Origin: Antarcticibacterium sp. 1MA-6-2
Lineage (GTDB): Bacteria; Bacteroidota; Bacteroidia; Flavobacteriales; Flavobacteriaceae
Direction of reading: 5' to 3'
Length of the DNA stretch: 64,000 bases
Assembly (NCBI RefSeq): GCF_021535135.1
Contig: NZ_CP091036.1
Coordinates: 1,178,001 to 1,242,000, forward strand
Every line of letters begins with the position of its first letter. Position 1 is the stretch's first letter. Of the stretch, positions 30,202-40,881 are shown one piece after another. The position numbers and the translations under genes were made by a program. The notes under the pieces were generated by a model. The model searched no databases, was not told the origin of the DNA, and worked only from the letters and a program-made list of their open reading frames with translations.

Positions 30202-30441
30202 AGAAAATTAATACACCCCGGGAATTTAAATCATTCAAATCTATTGAATTGGTTTATTGAAGAGCACCTCAAGCGTTCTAAAGTTCAACCCGGGATTGAG
30301 AATATTGAGATCCGTTTAAACTCTTCATCAATTCCTTTAGGTACTAAACCGCACTCTGCAGGAAAATGATTGTTAAGGAAGTTGTTGAGCTTTATCAAAG
30401 GTATAGGATGATAAAACAATTATTGAGATTAGACTTGCATG

Positions 30442-30789
30442 TCAATTCTTTGCCTCCTTATACCAGTGAAACTTTTTATTGATGAAGCCATAGTTTAATT
30501 CAAAATGCAGGATATTCTTTTTCTGATAAATCATCGCATTTATCCATTGATCCTTTTTAATAAGAAAATACTTTCCCTGCCATTTTCCTTCGATCAATAT
30601 AAAATCTTTCAAAATTTCTGTTCCTGCATTAAATTCAGGGTTTTTCGAGGAAATTAATTTTCCGCAAATTTTGCCGTCCTTTTTATATATCTCAATCCGT
30701 GAGGTATCTTCTTTATACAGCCAGATCCCGATGAGCGCATCTGGAGTATTGTTCAAAAAAAGGAATAAAATAATGGTAATAAAATTCAT
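30442..30789 (-). CDS. DUF2147-like exported protein
   Basis: 115 residues: a short signal peptide (FITIILFLFLNNTPDA), then IGIWLYKEDTSRIEIYKKDGKICGKLI, DFILIEGKWQGKYFLIKKDQW and LHFELNYGFINKKFHWYK. This is the lipocalin-like barrel pattern of DUF2147 in shortened form. Family function unknown, located in the periplasm. Monocistronic, minus strand. The frame is intact. Confidence 0.65.
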   Translation of the reverse strand: MNFITIILFLFLNNTPDALIGIWLYKEDTSRIEIYKKDGKICGKLISSKNPEFNAGTEILKDFILIEGKWQGKYFLIKKDQWINAMIYQKKNILHFELNYGFINKKFHWYKEAKN

Positions 30790-31340
30790 GATGTACTGGA
30801 GACGTTCTGCTATTGTGTAACGAGATATTTATTAGGAGGTGGAGAAACTTCACCTTAAGGTTCAGGACCTGAACCAATTGAAGTAGGGAATTGTTCAGAT
30901 ATTACCCCACAAAAATAAGATGAAAACTTGATATTTTTTAATGTATGATAAGAAATTTCAGTTTTAAAAGTATTTTCAACAGACCAACGCTTTAATAAAT
31001 TTCTTTAACTAAGCCTGTATTAAAATGACAAACCCTTTGAAACAGGTGTGATCTCAAAAGCTGTAAAACTAAACTCATAATTTTGTCAGGCCGGAGATTT
31101 AGGAATTATTCCTCCTCCACGCTTTTGTTCCTCAGTTTCCCTGGAGTAAAATTATCATTTATTAAAAGAGAAGAGTTTTTAAATCAACCCTTAAACAATT
31201 GTTTTTCAGTAATATATTTTCAAATTTCTCTATATCTATGAATTTTTAATTTAAATTTAATATTTTAAATGGCAATTTTATGTCTTACCATTTTTCTTAC
31301 CTGAAAAATCGAAGAAAATCTTTCATCAATTCCAAATAAA
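30790..31340. other. Non-coding stretch with a possible transposase scrap
   Basis: About 550 AT-rich bases with no intact gene. On the minus strand, 30856-31010 encodes a short open stretch containing KRWSVENTFKTE, reminiscent of the C-terminal RW-x-x-E region of some DDE transposases. It is too short to be convincing. It should also hold the promoter of the DUF2147 gene and of the membrane protein at 31341. Confidence 0.3.
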
Positions 31341-32085
31341 TTGAGAGCTTCTTTGTTAACTGGGAAAAGGGCTGCAAAAAAACGGAAACCTTTATTTTTT
31401 GTCGTCATTGGAATAATTGCTCTTTTAGCTGTTTTTATTGGATTTGCAAAACCATTTCTACTTCCTGTTACCTCCGGCACTTTTAGAGCTCCATTCTCAA
31501 TATATTTCCACGGTGCATTGGCTTTTGGTTGGGTATTACTGTTTTTGGTGCAGAGCTTACTCATTAGGTACAGGAAGCATCGCTTACACATTTCACTGGG
31601 AGCTTTAGGTGTGATTCTTGCTTTTGGTTCAGCAATAACAATTATCACAAGCGGGACTTTTTCAGGCTGAAAGAGAGCTGAAAGAAGGACTTGGGGATAC
31701 CGCCATTTCAACTATTCTTGGGGCTACACTTTCTGCCTTTATTTTCCTTTTTCTTTTTCTAGGCGGAATGGCTTATCGTAAAAATCCGCAAGCTCATAAA
31801 AGGCTGATGCTTTTAGCAACGCTAGTTATTATCTGGCCCGCCTGGTTCAGGTTCCGACATTATTTTCCTGCTGTTCCAAGACCTGATGTCTGGTTCGGGT
31901 TTATTCTGGCTGACAGTTTTATCCTGGTTGCAATGCTGTGGGATAAAATTGTTCACGGAAAAATACATCCGGTTCTCCTATATACAGGTTCCTTTATTGT
32001 TCTGGAGCACATTTTGGAAGTGCTGCTCTTTGACTCCTATTACTGGAGAATAATAAGCCGCGCCCTCTATCATTTCTATACCTGA
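31341..32085 (+). CDS. Multi-pass membrane protein, DUF2306-like (one frame break)
   Basis: About 248 residues with seven hydrophobic helices. Features include PFSIYFHGALAFGWVLLFLVQSLL, RYRKHRLHISLGALGVILAFG and YRKNPQAHKRLMLLATLVII. The paired FHG and RxxHxxLG/AHKRLM histidines resemble heme- or metal-binding DUF2306-type membrane proteins. The first frame ends at 31670. The next frame takes over near 31656-31662 (ACTTTTTCAG, where ACTGGTTTTCAG would keep frame, that is loss of GG). The start is uncertain: TTG at 31341 or 31353, no ATG at the right place. Confidence 0.65.
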
Positions 32086-32167
32086 AATACCTCTTCTAAA
32101 GCTTCTTTTTGGATATTTAGTCTGCCAGGCAAATTTTTCTGATATTTATGATTCTGATAATCTCTCA

Positions 32168-33724
32168 ATGAAAAACAACAAATTCCTTCTGCTACTATTT
32201 TTATTTACTTCTCATCTAATTTATCCACAACTCTCTTCAGCAGAAATTGATAGTTTGGTACAAGAGGCTATGAATACATTTAAAGTTGCAGGTGCAGCTG
32301 TAGCTGTTGTAAAAGACGGAAAAGTAGTTCACCAAAAAGGCTATGGTGTGCAATCTATTAAGACTAAGGAACTTAGTGACCAAAAATTCCAATTTTGCTA
32401 TTGCTTCCAATACTAAAGCTTTTACTGCCGCTGCACTGGCTATTCTGGAAGAAGAAGGAAAAATCAACTGGAATGATAAGGTAAAGGAATATTTACCGGA
32501 ATTCAAAATGTATAACGACTACGTAACGGAAAATTTTAATATCCAGGACCTCCTCACCCACCGCAGCGGACTTGGCCTGGGGGCCGGAGACCTTATGTTC
32601 TTTCCAGACGGTGCCGATTTTACAATTCAGGATGTAATGACAAATTTCCAGTATTTCGAACCTGTTTCGGCATTCAGGACACAATTTGATTATGACAATC
32701 TCCTGTACCTGGTGGCGGGGGAATTGATTTCAAGAGTCAGCGGTCTTTCTTATGAAGAATTTATTGAGCAGCGAATTTTGCAGCCATTAGCAATGAATAA
32801 CTCTTTTGCCTCCTTAAAAAGAGTAGAAGATAAAAGCAGCCTTGCAATGCCACATTCCACGGCATCAGGAGAAATACGGCAAATAGAACACATTATAAAA
32901 AGCATCAATGGTGCAGCTAAGCGGAATTTTTTCTAATGTTGATGATCTCAGCAAATGGTTACTGCTCCAACTCAATAAAGGTAGGTATGGAGAAAACCTC
33001 AGCAAATCTTTATTTTCTGAAAAGAACCACTACGAGATGTGGAAGGTGCACACCGTTCTAGATCCACAATTTGGTACTCCATATAATTCTCACTTCGCGG
33101 GCTATGGTCTGGGTTGGTTTTTAACAGATAAGCTGGGCAACCTTGAAGTATCGCATATTAAGCGGGCTACCGGGTATGTTATCCCAAACTACTTTAATAC
33201 CAGATCTCGAACTGGGGATTGTTGTACTTACCAATACAGACAGTGGTGGAGGCGCTTTATTTTCTGCTGTAAGCAATAGCATTGTCGACAGCTACCTTGG
33301 GCTTGAAGATCAAGGTTGGATAAAAAAGATTGCTCGAACTAACGATTATCTAAAAACTCAGGGAGATACTTATACCGAAGAAGTTTGGAAAACAGTCGAA
33401 ACAAACGATAATTCCATTATTAATCCTGAAAATTATACAGGAACTTACAAGGATGATTGGTTTGGGGAAGTAAAAATTTCTGAAAAAGATGGGCAGCTTT
33501 GGTTTACTTCCAAACGCTCTCCTAAACTAAACGGGCCTATGAAATTATATAAAGACCACACCTTTGCAATTGCCTGGGCCACCCCTAACTTAGATGCCGA
33601 TGCCTTTGCGACCTTTAATTTAAATAAAGCCGGAAAAGGAGAGAGCATTAAAATGAGAGGAATCTCTCCCCACATAGATTTTAGTTACGATTTTCAGGAT
33701 TTGGATCTAAGGAGAGTGGAATAG
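32168..33724 (+). CDS. Beta-lactamase-like serine hydrolase, copy 1 (three frame breaks)
   Basis: About 517 residues. Signal peptide (KFLLLLFLFTSHLIYPQ), then the class C-related fold: AGAAVAVVKDGKVVHQKGYG, the catalytic SxxK in IASNTKAFTAAALAIL, HRSGLGLGAGDLM, the YxN motif in FDYDNLLYLVAGELISRVSG, and a C-terminal beta-rich domain (YTGTYKDDWFGEVKISEKDG). Probably a periplasmic peptidase/esterase rather than a true beta-lactamase. Breaks at 32374-32376 (ACTTAGT, expected ACTGGT), 32919-32921 (GCTAAGC, expected GCTGGC, AA-Gly-GIFS) and 33160-33162 (ATTAAGC, expected ATTGGC). The paralogue at 34579 shows the unbroken sequence at each of these three points. Confidence 0.87.
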
Positions 33725-34196
33725 CAATGGATTAAAAGTTGTAAAGTAATGCCCCTTTATTACCAGATTAAATTTTTGGTTCTATAAGTATTAATTCTTT
33801 TACATGCGTTCACAGGATACTTCTCAAATTTTATGGTATTCCCTTTCCCTGTTCCAGCAGTCCATATTCACTCATACCCCGGGATTTTCGTGTGGACTTC
33901 AATTTATTATTGTAGAATTTTAGGTCAACCAGACGAATTGCCATCCTAAAGTGTTTCATCACCCCTGTTAAACAAAATCTAATTGTTATATTAAAAATCC
34001 TTAATAACCAGTAATGTTTATATTCTCCTAATCACCCTAGAAAGGAGTGTTGAACAGAGATTCCCTCTTATGGCAAGAAATTATATTTAATAAACACTTA
34101 GGATTTTTTCATTCTTTTATATGAAGTTGCAATACATTTAAAAATTTGTGGAACCAGTGTTGCTTTTATTAGGTTTAAACCCCCTAAACCTGAAAT
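33725..34196. other. Intergenic stretch between serine hydrolase copy 1 and microprotein 1
   Basis: About 470 AT-rich bases. A 42-codon minus-strand frame at 33831-33959 (begins MKHFRMAIRLVDLKF) starts with ATG but has no other support. No clear terminator was seen. Confidence 0.3.
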
Positions 34197-34355
34197 ATGA
34201 AAGCTTTAACACCAAAACAAGGAAAAAAGAAGTTTCTGGATACTTATGTTATGCAGATAAATGGTGACCGAATCTTTTTTAAATGTCTCCTCCTATTTGG
34301 AGGGATAATGTTAGCTGGTCTTGTATTCTTCTATTTTTGGACGGCTCCAATATAA
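34197..34355 (+). CDS. 52-residue membrane microprotein, copy 1
   Basis: A small ATG frame with basic soluble N-terminus (KQGKKKFLDTY), then INGDRIFFK, then one membrane helix with a glycine motif (LLLFGGIMLAGLVFFYFW). It aligns without gaps over its whole length with the 52-residue frame at 36375. Shared positions: Tyr17, IN-x-D-x4-K, GGI-x-LAG and a following F. Such gap-free likeness supports a real translated gene. Function unknown; a regulator or subunit of a membrane complex is only a guess. Confidence 0.6.
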   Translation: MKALTPKQGKKKFLDTYVMQINGDRIFFKCLLLFGGIMLAGLVFFYFWTAPI

Positions 34356-34578
34356 CGAGCTCCCATTTTATTCCAAGTGGATTTGAATTAAAACTAAAAA
34401 TATTAAATTCCCATTATTTAAGATGAAATAATTCATCAGGTATAGAAGCTATTATAGTTCTGGCCTTCAATATCCATCTACTCCTCCTTAAGGCGTTTCT
34501 CCCGATAGCCTTATTCTCAGGCATCCTTCCACATTCCACTTTTTCTTATATTTATCAGCACATTTAAAAACAATTTTG

Positions 34579-36141
34579 ATGAAAATCACCTTCTTCACGG
34601 TACTTACTACTATATTTTTTTTCATTCAAACCTAGGTTATTCCCAGGGTCTCACCAATCAACAAATTGATAGCCTTGTACAAAAATCTATGAAGACTTTC
34701 GACGTGCCTGGAATGGCGGTAGCTGTATTAAAGGATGGGGAGGTAATTCATATGGAAGGTTACGGTACGCGATCTCTTAAATCTGGCGGAAAGGTTGATG
34801 AAAATACTTTATTCGGCGTGGCTTCTAATACGAAAGCTATGACAAGTGCAGCTCTCGCAATTCTAATTGATCAGGGAAAGCTGGAGTGGGATACAAAAGT
34901 CACCGAAGTTATTCCTGAATTCAAACTTTATGATCCTTACGTAACGAGTGAATTTACGGTTCGGGATCTTCTCACCCACCGCAGCGGACTCGGACTTGGT
35001 GCAGGGGACTTAATGGTATGGCCTTCCCAAAACAAAACCACCAGGGATGAACTTATTTATAATCTTAGGTACTTAAAACCCGTTTCCTCCTTTAGGTCAC
35101 AGTATGATTACGATAACCTGCTCTATATTGTGGCAGGAGTTATTGTAGAAAGGGTATCAGGGCAGGATTATGAGACGTTTATAGAAGAAAATATTTTCAA
35201 ACCGCTTGGTATGGATGATTCTGCAGTAAATTATAATCTTATTGAAGATAAAACGAATGTAATTGATGGACATGCGCCCACAGACGGTAAGCTGGTAACG
35301 GTTGGCCTAAGCTTTACTGAAGCTGCCAATCCTGCCGCAGGGGTTTATTCTTCTGTAAGCGATATGAGCAAATGGGTGCAGACACAGCTAAACAGCGGCA
35401 AATACGGTGAAAATTTACAAAACAGCCTCTTTAGTGAAGAACAACATTACGAGATGTGGAGTCCGCAGACTTTGGTGCATACTGGAAGGGGAAATTATAA
35501 CACAAACTTTAAGGCCTACGGATTAGGCTGGTTCCTTAGCGATGTAAATGGCTACAAAGAAGTTACCCACACTTAGTGGGCTTCTGGGAATTGTGAGTCA
35601 GGTAACTATGATACCGGAACTGGAACTGGGGATAATTGTTTTGACCAATCAGCAAAGCGGTGCGGCATTTAGTTCGGTTACTAACTCTATTAAAGATTCT
35701 TACTTCGGAATAAAAGGCAAGGACAGGATAAAGCAGTACAATGATAATAGGTTAAGAGCCGAAAAAAGAGCAGATTCTGTTGTAGCTGAAGTATGGAGGA
35801 ACGTGGCTGAAGTTCAGAAAAAGAACAAAATGAGTGCTGAAGCTCTATCTGGTTACACCGGTACTTATCAGGATCCGTGGTTTGGAAAAGTGACTATTTC
35901 CCACAGAAATGGAAAACTCCGTTTTGAAGCTGAAAAAGCTCCCGATTTACAAGGGGATATGAGCTACTACAAAGGCAACTCGTTTGTAGTGAAGTGGGAT
36001 GACCGAAGCCTTAACGGAGATGCTTTTGTAATATTCTCCCTCAACCGCGAAGGAGAAGCAGTCGCTTTTAAAATGGAACCTGTCTCCCCAATGACCGACT
36101 TTAGTTTTGATTTCCAGGATCTGGATTTTGTAAAGCAGTAA
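34579..36141 (+). CDS. Beta-lactamase-like serine hydrolase, copy 2 (two frame breaks)
   Basis: About 520 residues, strongly similar to copy 1. The true start is the ATG at 34579 with signal peptide KITFFTVLTTIFFFIQT. The frame is then broken at 34633-34634 (ACC-TA-GGT, two extra bases) before GYSQGLTNQQIDSLVQKSMK. Catalytic SxxK is in VASNTKAMTSAALAIL and the Y-x-N in YDYDNLLYIVAGVIVERVSG. The second break is at 35574-35576 (ACTTAGT, expected ACTGGT, THT-Gly-GLLGIVSQ). The C-terminal domain ends YDFQDLD-like, as in copy 1. A tandem duplication with divergence; substrate unknown. Confidence 0.87.
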
Positions 36142-36374
36142 ATCGTATCAGGAAAATAAGATTTTGGTAATCTTTTCATTTCTGCCCTGCGGCTTTTATT
36201 CTATATGACATCCATATTTTTAGGGGACAGACCTTCAATTTTCCTAATTTTCTCTTATTCTTCGTTAAAAAATTCCCAAGGATGAAACATTTTTGGCTTT
36301 TCAGCGTCTATTAATTAAATTCTGTTTAAATCAGGAAGAAAAAATGGATTAAAGCAAAGCTAAACTTTAGAATC

Positions 36375-36533
36375 ATGGAAGCAAGAGAGAACATTTGGAA
36401 AGAAAAGGATCATACAAAGAATTACCTGTCCCACATCAACAGGGACTGGTGGATCCTTAAAGGACAATTGATCCTTGGTGGGATCTTGCTTGCTGGTATT
36501 GCATTCTATTTGTTGCTGGGAGACCTTTCCTAA
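36375..36533 (+). CDS. 52-residue membrane microprotein, copy 2
   Basis: ATG frame with a charged N-terminus (ARENIWKEKDHTKNY), HINRDWWILK, then one hydrophobic helix with GGILLAGIAFYLLLG. It aligns gap-free to the frame at 34197, with the same length and order. It follows serine hydrolase copy 2 as its twin follows copy 1, which suggests the hydrolase plus microprotein unit was duplicated. It ends four bases before the convergent VWA gene's end. Function unknown. Confidence 0.6.
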   Translation: MEARENIWKEKDHTKNYLSHINRDWWILKGQLILGGILLAGIAFYLLLGDLS

Positions 36534-36537
36534 AACT

Positions 36538-38301
36538 TTATTGCATCAATTTCACCAGCCTAATAAATTCTGCTCTATATCCGTCTTCATCTTTACCTCG
36601 AGCATTCTCTGCCATATCTACCACTTTTGATAACTCTGCCCCGTTAGCATATTCGGAATTTCGGAGGATCATTCCAAAAAGCGCAACAGCACTTGAAAAT
36701 TTAAAATCCTCTCCAGCTGCAGAAAAAGCTAAATCGGCATCCTTTACAGATTTTTCCAAAAGTCTGCTTTTATTTCCATCTGGATTTTTATATCTAAATT
36801 TTACTGTGAGTAATTCGTCACCAAATTTGCTTACTTTCCGTTCCGAATATTTAAGATCATCCACGTCTTTCACAAACTTACTTTTAACTCCTACAGGTAT
36901 TATCTCATAAATTGCTGTAACAGTATGCCCACTTCCCAATTCTCCGGCATCTTTTTTATCATCATTAAAATCTTCATCTTCAAGCAATCTACTTTCATAT
37001 CCTAAAAGCCTGTATGCCTGGACCTTTGCAGGATTGAATTCTACCTGGATTTTTACATCTTTGGCAATAGTGTAGATAGTTCCTCCAAATTCAGTTCCCA
37101 AAACTTTTTGAGCCTCCTGCATACTATCAATATACGCGTGATTCCCATTACCTTTTTCTGCCAGGGTTTCTAATTTTGAACCTCTGTAATTATCCATCCC
37201 AAAGCCAAGTGCAGTAAAAAATATTCCCGTTTCTCTTTTTTCCTCAATAAGTTTTTCCATAGCGTTGTCACTACTGGCACCAACATTGAAATCTCCATCG
37301 GTTGCAATGATTATACGGTTATTTCCTCCTTCAATAAAATTTTCTTTGGCAACTTCATATGCTAATTGTATTCCTGCTCCACTAAGCAGTTGATCCTCCG
37401 GCGGAAAGCTCTTCAAGCGCAGCCTGGATCTTTGACTTTTCGCTTCCGCTGGTCGATGGCAGCACAAGACCCGCCGCACTTAAGCATATACAACAATTGC
37501 AACTTTATCCTGTGGGCGCAATTGATTTGTAAGTAATTTAAAAGCAGATTTTAGAAGAGGCAATCGGTTAGGTTCATCCATTGATCCGGAAACATCGACT
37601 AGAAAAACCAGATTTGAAGCAGGAACATCATCCAAAGGTATTGTCTTACCCTGTAGTCCAATCTTAACAAGTCGGGTATCAGAATTCCACGTAGTTTGCG
37701 CTACTTCTGTGTGAATGGAAAACGGATGCTCGTCTTCTGGCTGGGGGTAATTATAGTTGAAATAGTTAATCATTTCCTCAATTTTTACCGCATCCTCAGG
37801 AATCTCCTGACCGTTATTAATCATCCTGCGAATATTGCTATAGGCAGCTTTATCAACATCAATAGAAAATGTGGATAAAGGAGCAGTACTGACCCTCTTA
37901 AAAATATTTTCCTCAATTTTTCTGTAAGATTCGTTTTGAGTAATTTTTGAAGAAGAAGCTCTTCCAAATAGTCTTCGCCTGCCCCCGTAGCTAATTACCA
38001 CTACCTCTTCTAATGATGAGTTATCAGCTCTTAAAGTAACATTAATCTTATCCTTTTGCTTTACTTCCCTCTTTTCCTGATAAAATCCAAGGTAGGTGAA
38101 TAACAATATATCCCCCTCCTGCGCTTCTATTTTATACCTCCCGTCAAAATCTGTCTGAACCCCTTTGCTCTTACCTTTAATTGTAATATTAACTCCAGGA
38201 ATGGGTGTACCACTTTCATCTGAAACAACACCTGAAATTGTCTTAACTGAAGGAGCAGCAGTTAATAGAAAAAACAGCATTAGCGAGGCAAGAATCTTCA
38301 T
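36538..38301 (-). CDS. CarboxypepD_reg-like / von Willebrand factor A domain protein, YfbK type (two frame breaks)
   Basis: About 587 residues. Signal peptide, then a carboxypeptidase-regulatory-like repeat (ISGVVSDESGTPIPGVNITI ... FTYLGFYQEKREV), a linker, a VWA-associated N-terminal part (STFSIDVDKAAYSNIRRMI), and the VWA fold with the MIDAS motif DVSGSM. The C-terminal YfbK-type domain follows (EFNPAKVQAYRLLGYESRLL to EFIRLVKLMQ). Breaks on the coding strand are at 37479-37482 (GCTTAAGT, expected GCTGGT, +2) and 37382-37384 (GCTTAGT, expected GCTGGT, +1). They offset each other, so the stretch between is read out of frame. Joined, it gives VVYA-Gly-AAGLVLPSTSGSEKSKIQ. Outer-surface or periplasmic, function unknown. 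Confidence 0.87.
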
Positions 38302-38811
38302 TTTTTAAAATTTTTAATATTATTTGGAACTGGAAAACCGAGGTAGGGAAAAGGTATATTTATGAAATCCTGAAGTTAAGTTAAACTAAATATTTTATTA
38401 TTCAAATTTTAGCTTAAAATGTATGTCCATAATGGACTTAGAGCAACGACTTCTTTTTCCTTATTTTTTCCACATAAATTATACAGGCTTACTGCAACGA
38501 CTTAAAAAATTTCCTGAAATTCTTCCATTCACTGCTCAAAATCCACCTTGTCAATTCAAGATAAATTCCTGTTTCGTAATTTCATTATAAAAAAAAAGGC
38601 AAAACACATTTGATTGGCAGACGGTAATAGAAGATTTAATAATTTAAGGCACTTTAAAAACCTAAACTTTACGGGCGGAAGAAAATCGCTAATATTTTTC
38701 TTCGAAAAATCTGTTCGAAAAAAATCTTCTGAAGAAACTTATATTTAAGAATTCTATAAATTTCAATTTCGTAAATAAACTTATCTTGCTCCCCCTAACA
38801 CAAAAATAAAT
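38302..38811. other. Divergent intergenic region with no recognised gene
   Basis: 510 AT-rich bases between the VWA gene (-) and the DUF808 gene (+). It should carry both promoters. A TATCTTG at about 38783 is a partial -7 match for the DUF808 gene. No repeat or hairpin stands out. Confidence 0.4.
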
Positions 38812-39693
38812 ATGGCCTCAGGATTTTTTGCCCTTCTCGATGATATTGCAACTTTAATGGATGATGTAGCGGTGATGGGAAAAGTCGCTTACAAGAAAAC
38901 GGCGGGAATCCTGGGTGACGACCTTGCAGTTAATGCAGAAAAAGCTTCCGGATTTTTATCTGACAGAGAATTACTTATGCTTTGGGCAATTACAAAAGGT
39001 TCAGCCTTAAACAAGCTTATAATCTTACCCCTGGCATTTTTGCTCAGTGCATTTTTACCAGCTGCCATTACTATTATTTTAATTATCGGGGGGCTCTATC
39101 TCGCTTACGAAGGAGCCGAAAAAATTTATGAATGGATCTTTCCTCATCCTCACCACGCGGAAACGCCAAAACTTGAAGAACTTTCCGAAGAAGAAGTTTT
39201 GAGCATGGAAAAAGGAAAAATTAAATCGGCAATTGTGACCGATTTTATTCTTTCAGTTGAAATAGTAATTATAGCTCTGGGAAGTGTGACAAATGAACCA
39301 TTACTCAACCAAATTCTCGTGGTTACCATTATTGCTATTGTAGCCACTGTTGGGGTTTATGGGCTGGTAGCACTTATTGTGAGAATGGATGAATTTGGAG
39401 CTAAACTTATAGATTTTAACGAAAAAGAAAATACTTTTTCTGATAAAATAGGTTTGTTCCTGGTAAATGCATTGCCGAAAGTGATTAAAAGCCTCTCTGT
39501 AATTGGAACTATAGCCTTACTTCTGGTTTCGGGAGGAATCTTTGTTCACAACATTCATTATATCCACGACTTGTTTGAGAACCTCCATCTTCCTGGTATT
39601 GTACTGGAGTTTCTTACAGGTTTAGTAGTGGGGATTCTTGTATTGTTGATTATAAAACTTATTAGCAAGGTTTGGAAAAAGTTGAAATCTTAA
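38812..39693 (+). CDS. DUF808 (YedI-like) inner membrane protein
   Basis: 293 residues, ATG start, intact. The N-terminus is the hallmark of the family: MASGFFALLDDIATLMDDVA followed by KVAYKKTAGILGDDLAVNAE. About seven hydrophobic segments follow, with GAEKIYEWIFPHPHH and KGKIKSAIVTDFILSVEIVIIALG. The family is widespread and uncharacterised. No operon partner: about 400 bases to the next gene. Confidence 0.93.
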   Translation: MASGFFALLDDIATLMDDVAVMGKVAYKKTAGILGDDLAVNAEKASGFLSDRELLMLWAITKGSALNKLIILPLAFLLSAFLPAAITIILIIGGLYLAYEGAEKIYEWIFPHPHHAETPKLEELSEEEVLSMEKGKIKSAIVTDFILSVEIVIIALGSVTNEPLLNQILVVTIIAIVATVGVYGLVALIVRMDEFGAKLIDFNEKENTFSDKIGLFLVNALPKVIKSLSVIGTIALLLVSGGIFVHNIHYIHDLFENLHLPGIVLEFLTGLVVGILVLLIIKLISKVWKKLKS

Positions 39694-40088
39694 CTATTAA
39701 GTTAACTCTGAAACTTTAAATTGTTGAAGTTTCAAAACTTCGCGATCATAAGGTCAAGAATATTTAGAAAAATTTTCTACTTAAGAATATTATCCTATTG
39801 GGAGGTTCATCACATTCACTCCAGATGAATTTCTATGATTTCTTTTCAATTTTGTTAACCAGAAGTAGTTATTGCCTCATTTAATTCCTAATCCCAGGAT
39901 TTAATACACTATCTATTTGTATTGTACTGAAAATTAAAATATAGGGATTGAAAAAACATTTCTTCATCCTGATATTTTGCTACAGAACCGTTAAGTAATG
40001 AACTTTCCTGAAAAACATTTTATGGAAGTGCAAAAAAGTCTATATGCCCCGAATTTCCAAAAAGATTATCTTTAAAGAAAAAACAGCT
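39694..40088. other. Intergenic region, no gene recognised
   Basis: About 395 AT-rich bases after the DUF808 gene. No terminator hairpin or promoter consensus was clear. A longer start of the PhzF frame at 40044 lies in this region but is not favoured. Confidence 0.35.
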
Positions 40089-40877
40089 ATGCAACTCCAC
40101 CTATACCAAATTGATGCTTTTACAGATAAGATTTTCCAAGGAAACCCGGCTTGCGTAGTACCCTTATCGGAATGGCTCCCTGACGAGCTTTTACTGAAGA
40201 TTGCCAGGGAAAATGCAGTGGCAGAAACAGCTTTTTTTCTGGATAAAGGTTACAGCTATCCCCTACGCTGGTTCACCCCGGAAATGGAAATGGACTTGTG
40301 CGGCCATGCGACTCTGGCCGCGGCTCATGCCATAAAAGAGATAAGGAAGAGCACCAGTAGGAAAATCCTTTTTGAAACCAAAAGTGGAAATCTGGAAGTA
40401 AATGTGGAAAACGATCATTATATACTAAACTTCCCCACCCGCACTCCTAAGCCCACACATTTACCTGAGCTGCTCAAAGATTCCCTCAATATCCAGCCGG
40501 AGGAAGTTCTTAAAGCCCGGGATTATGTCCTGGTCTATCCTGATGAGGAAGATGTAAAAAATATTGAGATCAACCGTATTCATTTTGATAAACTGGAACT
40601 GGGCACAGGTGGCGTTATAATTACCTCCAGGGGAAAAGAAGTAGACTTTGTATCACGATTCTTTACTCCGGGAGCTTCTGTTTTCGAAGATCCCGTTACC
40701 TGCTCTGCCCACTGTTCCCTTATCCCCTACTGGAGTAAAAAACTGGATAAGATAGAACTTAATGCCAGGCAGATCTCTTCCCGTGGTGGTAGCCTACATT
40801 GTAAGCTAAATGGAGAAAGAGTGGCTATTAGCGGAAAAGCACGCACCTATTCAATAGGAAAATTATTTGCTGAATAG
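40089..40877 (+). CDS. PhzF family isomerase/epimerase-like protein
   Basis: 262 residues from ATG 40089 (an upstream ATG at 40044 would add 15 basic residues not seen in the family). The two-fold diaminopimelate-epimerase-like fold is visible: QLHLYQIDAFTDKIFQGNPACVVPL, NAVAETAFFL with the catalytic Glu of the family, LRWFTPEMEMDLCGHATLAAAHA, then FFTPGASVFEDPVTCSAHCSLIPYW. PhzF proper acts in phenazine synthesis. Isolated homologues like this one have unknown substrates, and no other phenazine genes are nearby. The frame is intact. Confidence 0.93.
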   Translation: MQLHLYQIDAFTDKIFQGNPACVVPLSEWLPDELLLKIARENAVAETAFFLDKGYSYPLRWFTPEMEMDLCGHATLAAAHAIKEIRKSTSRKILFETKSGNLEVNVENDHYILNFPTRTPKPTHLPELLKDSLNIQPEEVLKARDYVLVYPDEEDVKNIEINRIHFDKLELGTGGVIITSRGKEVDFVSRFFTPGASVFEDPVTCSAHCSLIPYWSKKLDKIELNARQISSRGGSLHCKLNGERVAISGKARTYSIGKLFAE

Positions 40878-40881
40878 ACAG

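Noticed and set aside
33831..33959. 42-residue minus-strand frame as a microprotein gene
   Set aside because: Basic composition and ATG only; no homologous twin, no ribosome-binding sequence and no context. Noted in the intergenic entry.
32093..36141. True beta-lactamase resistance genes
   Set aside because: The SxxK and YxN motifs fit the wide class C-related serine hydrolase family. The extra C-terminal domain and the tandem copies do not argue for antibiotic resistance.
40089..40877. Phenazine biosynthesis locus
   Set aside because: Only a PhzF homologue is present; such single homologues are common in bacteria without phenazines.
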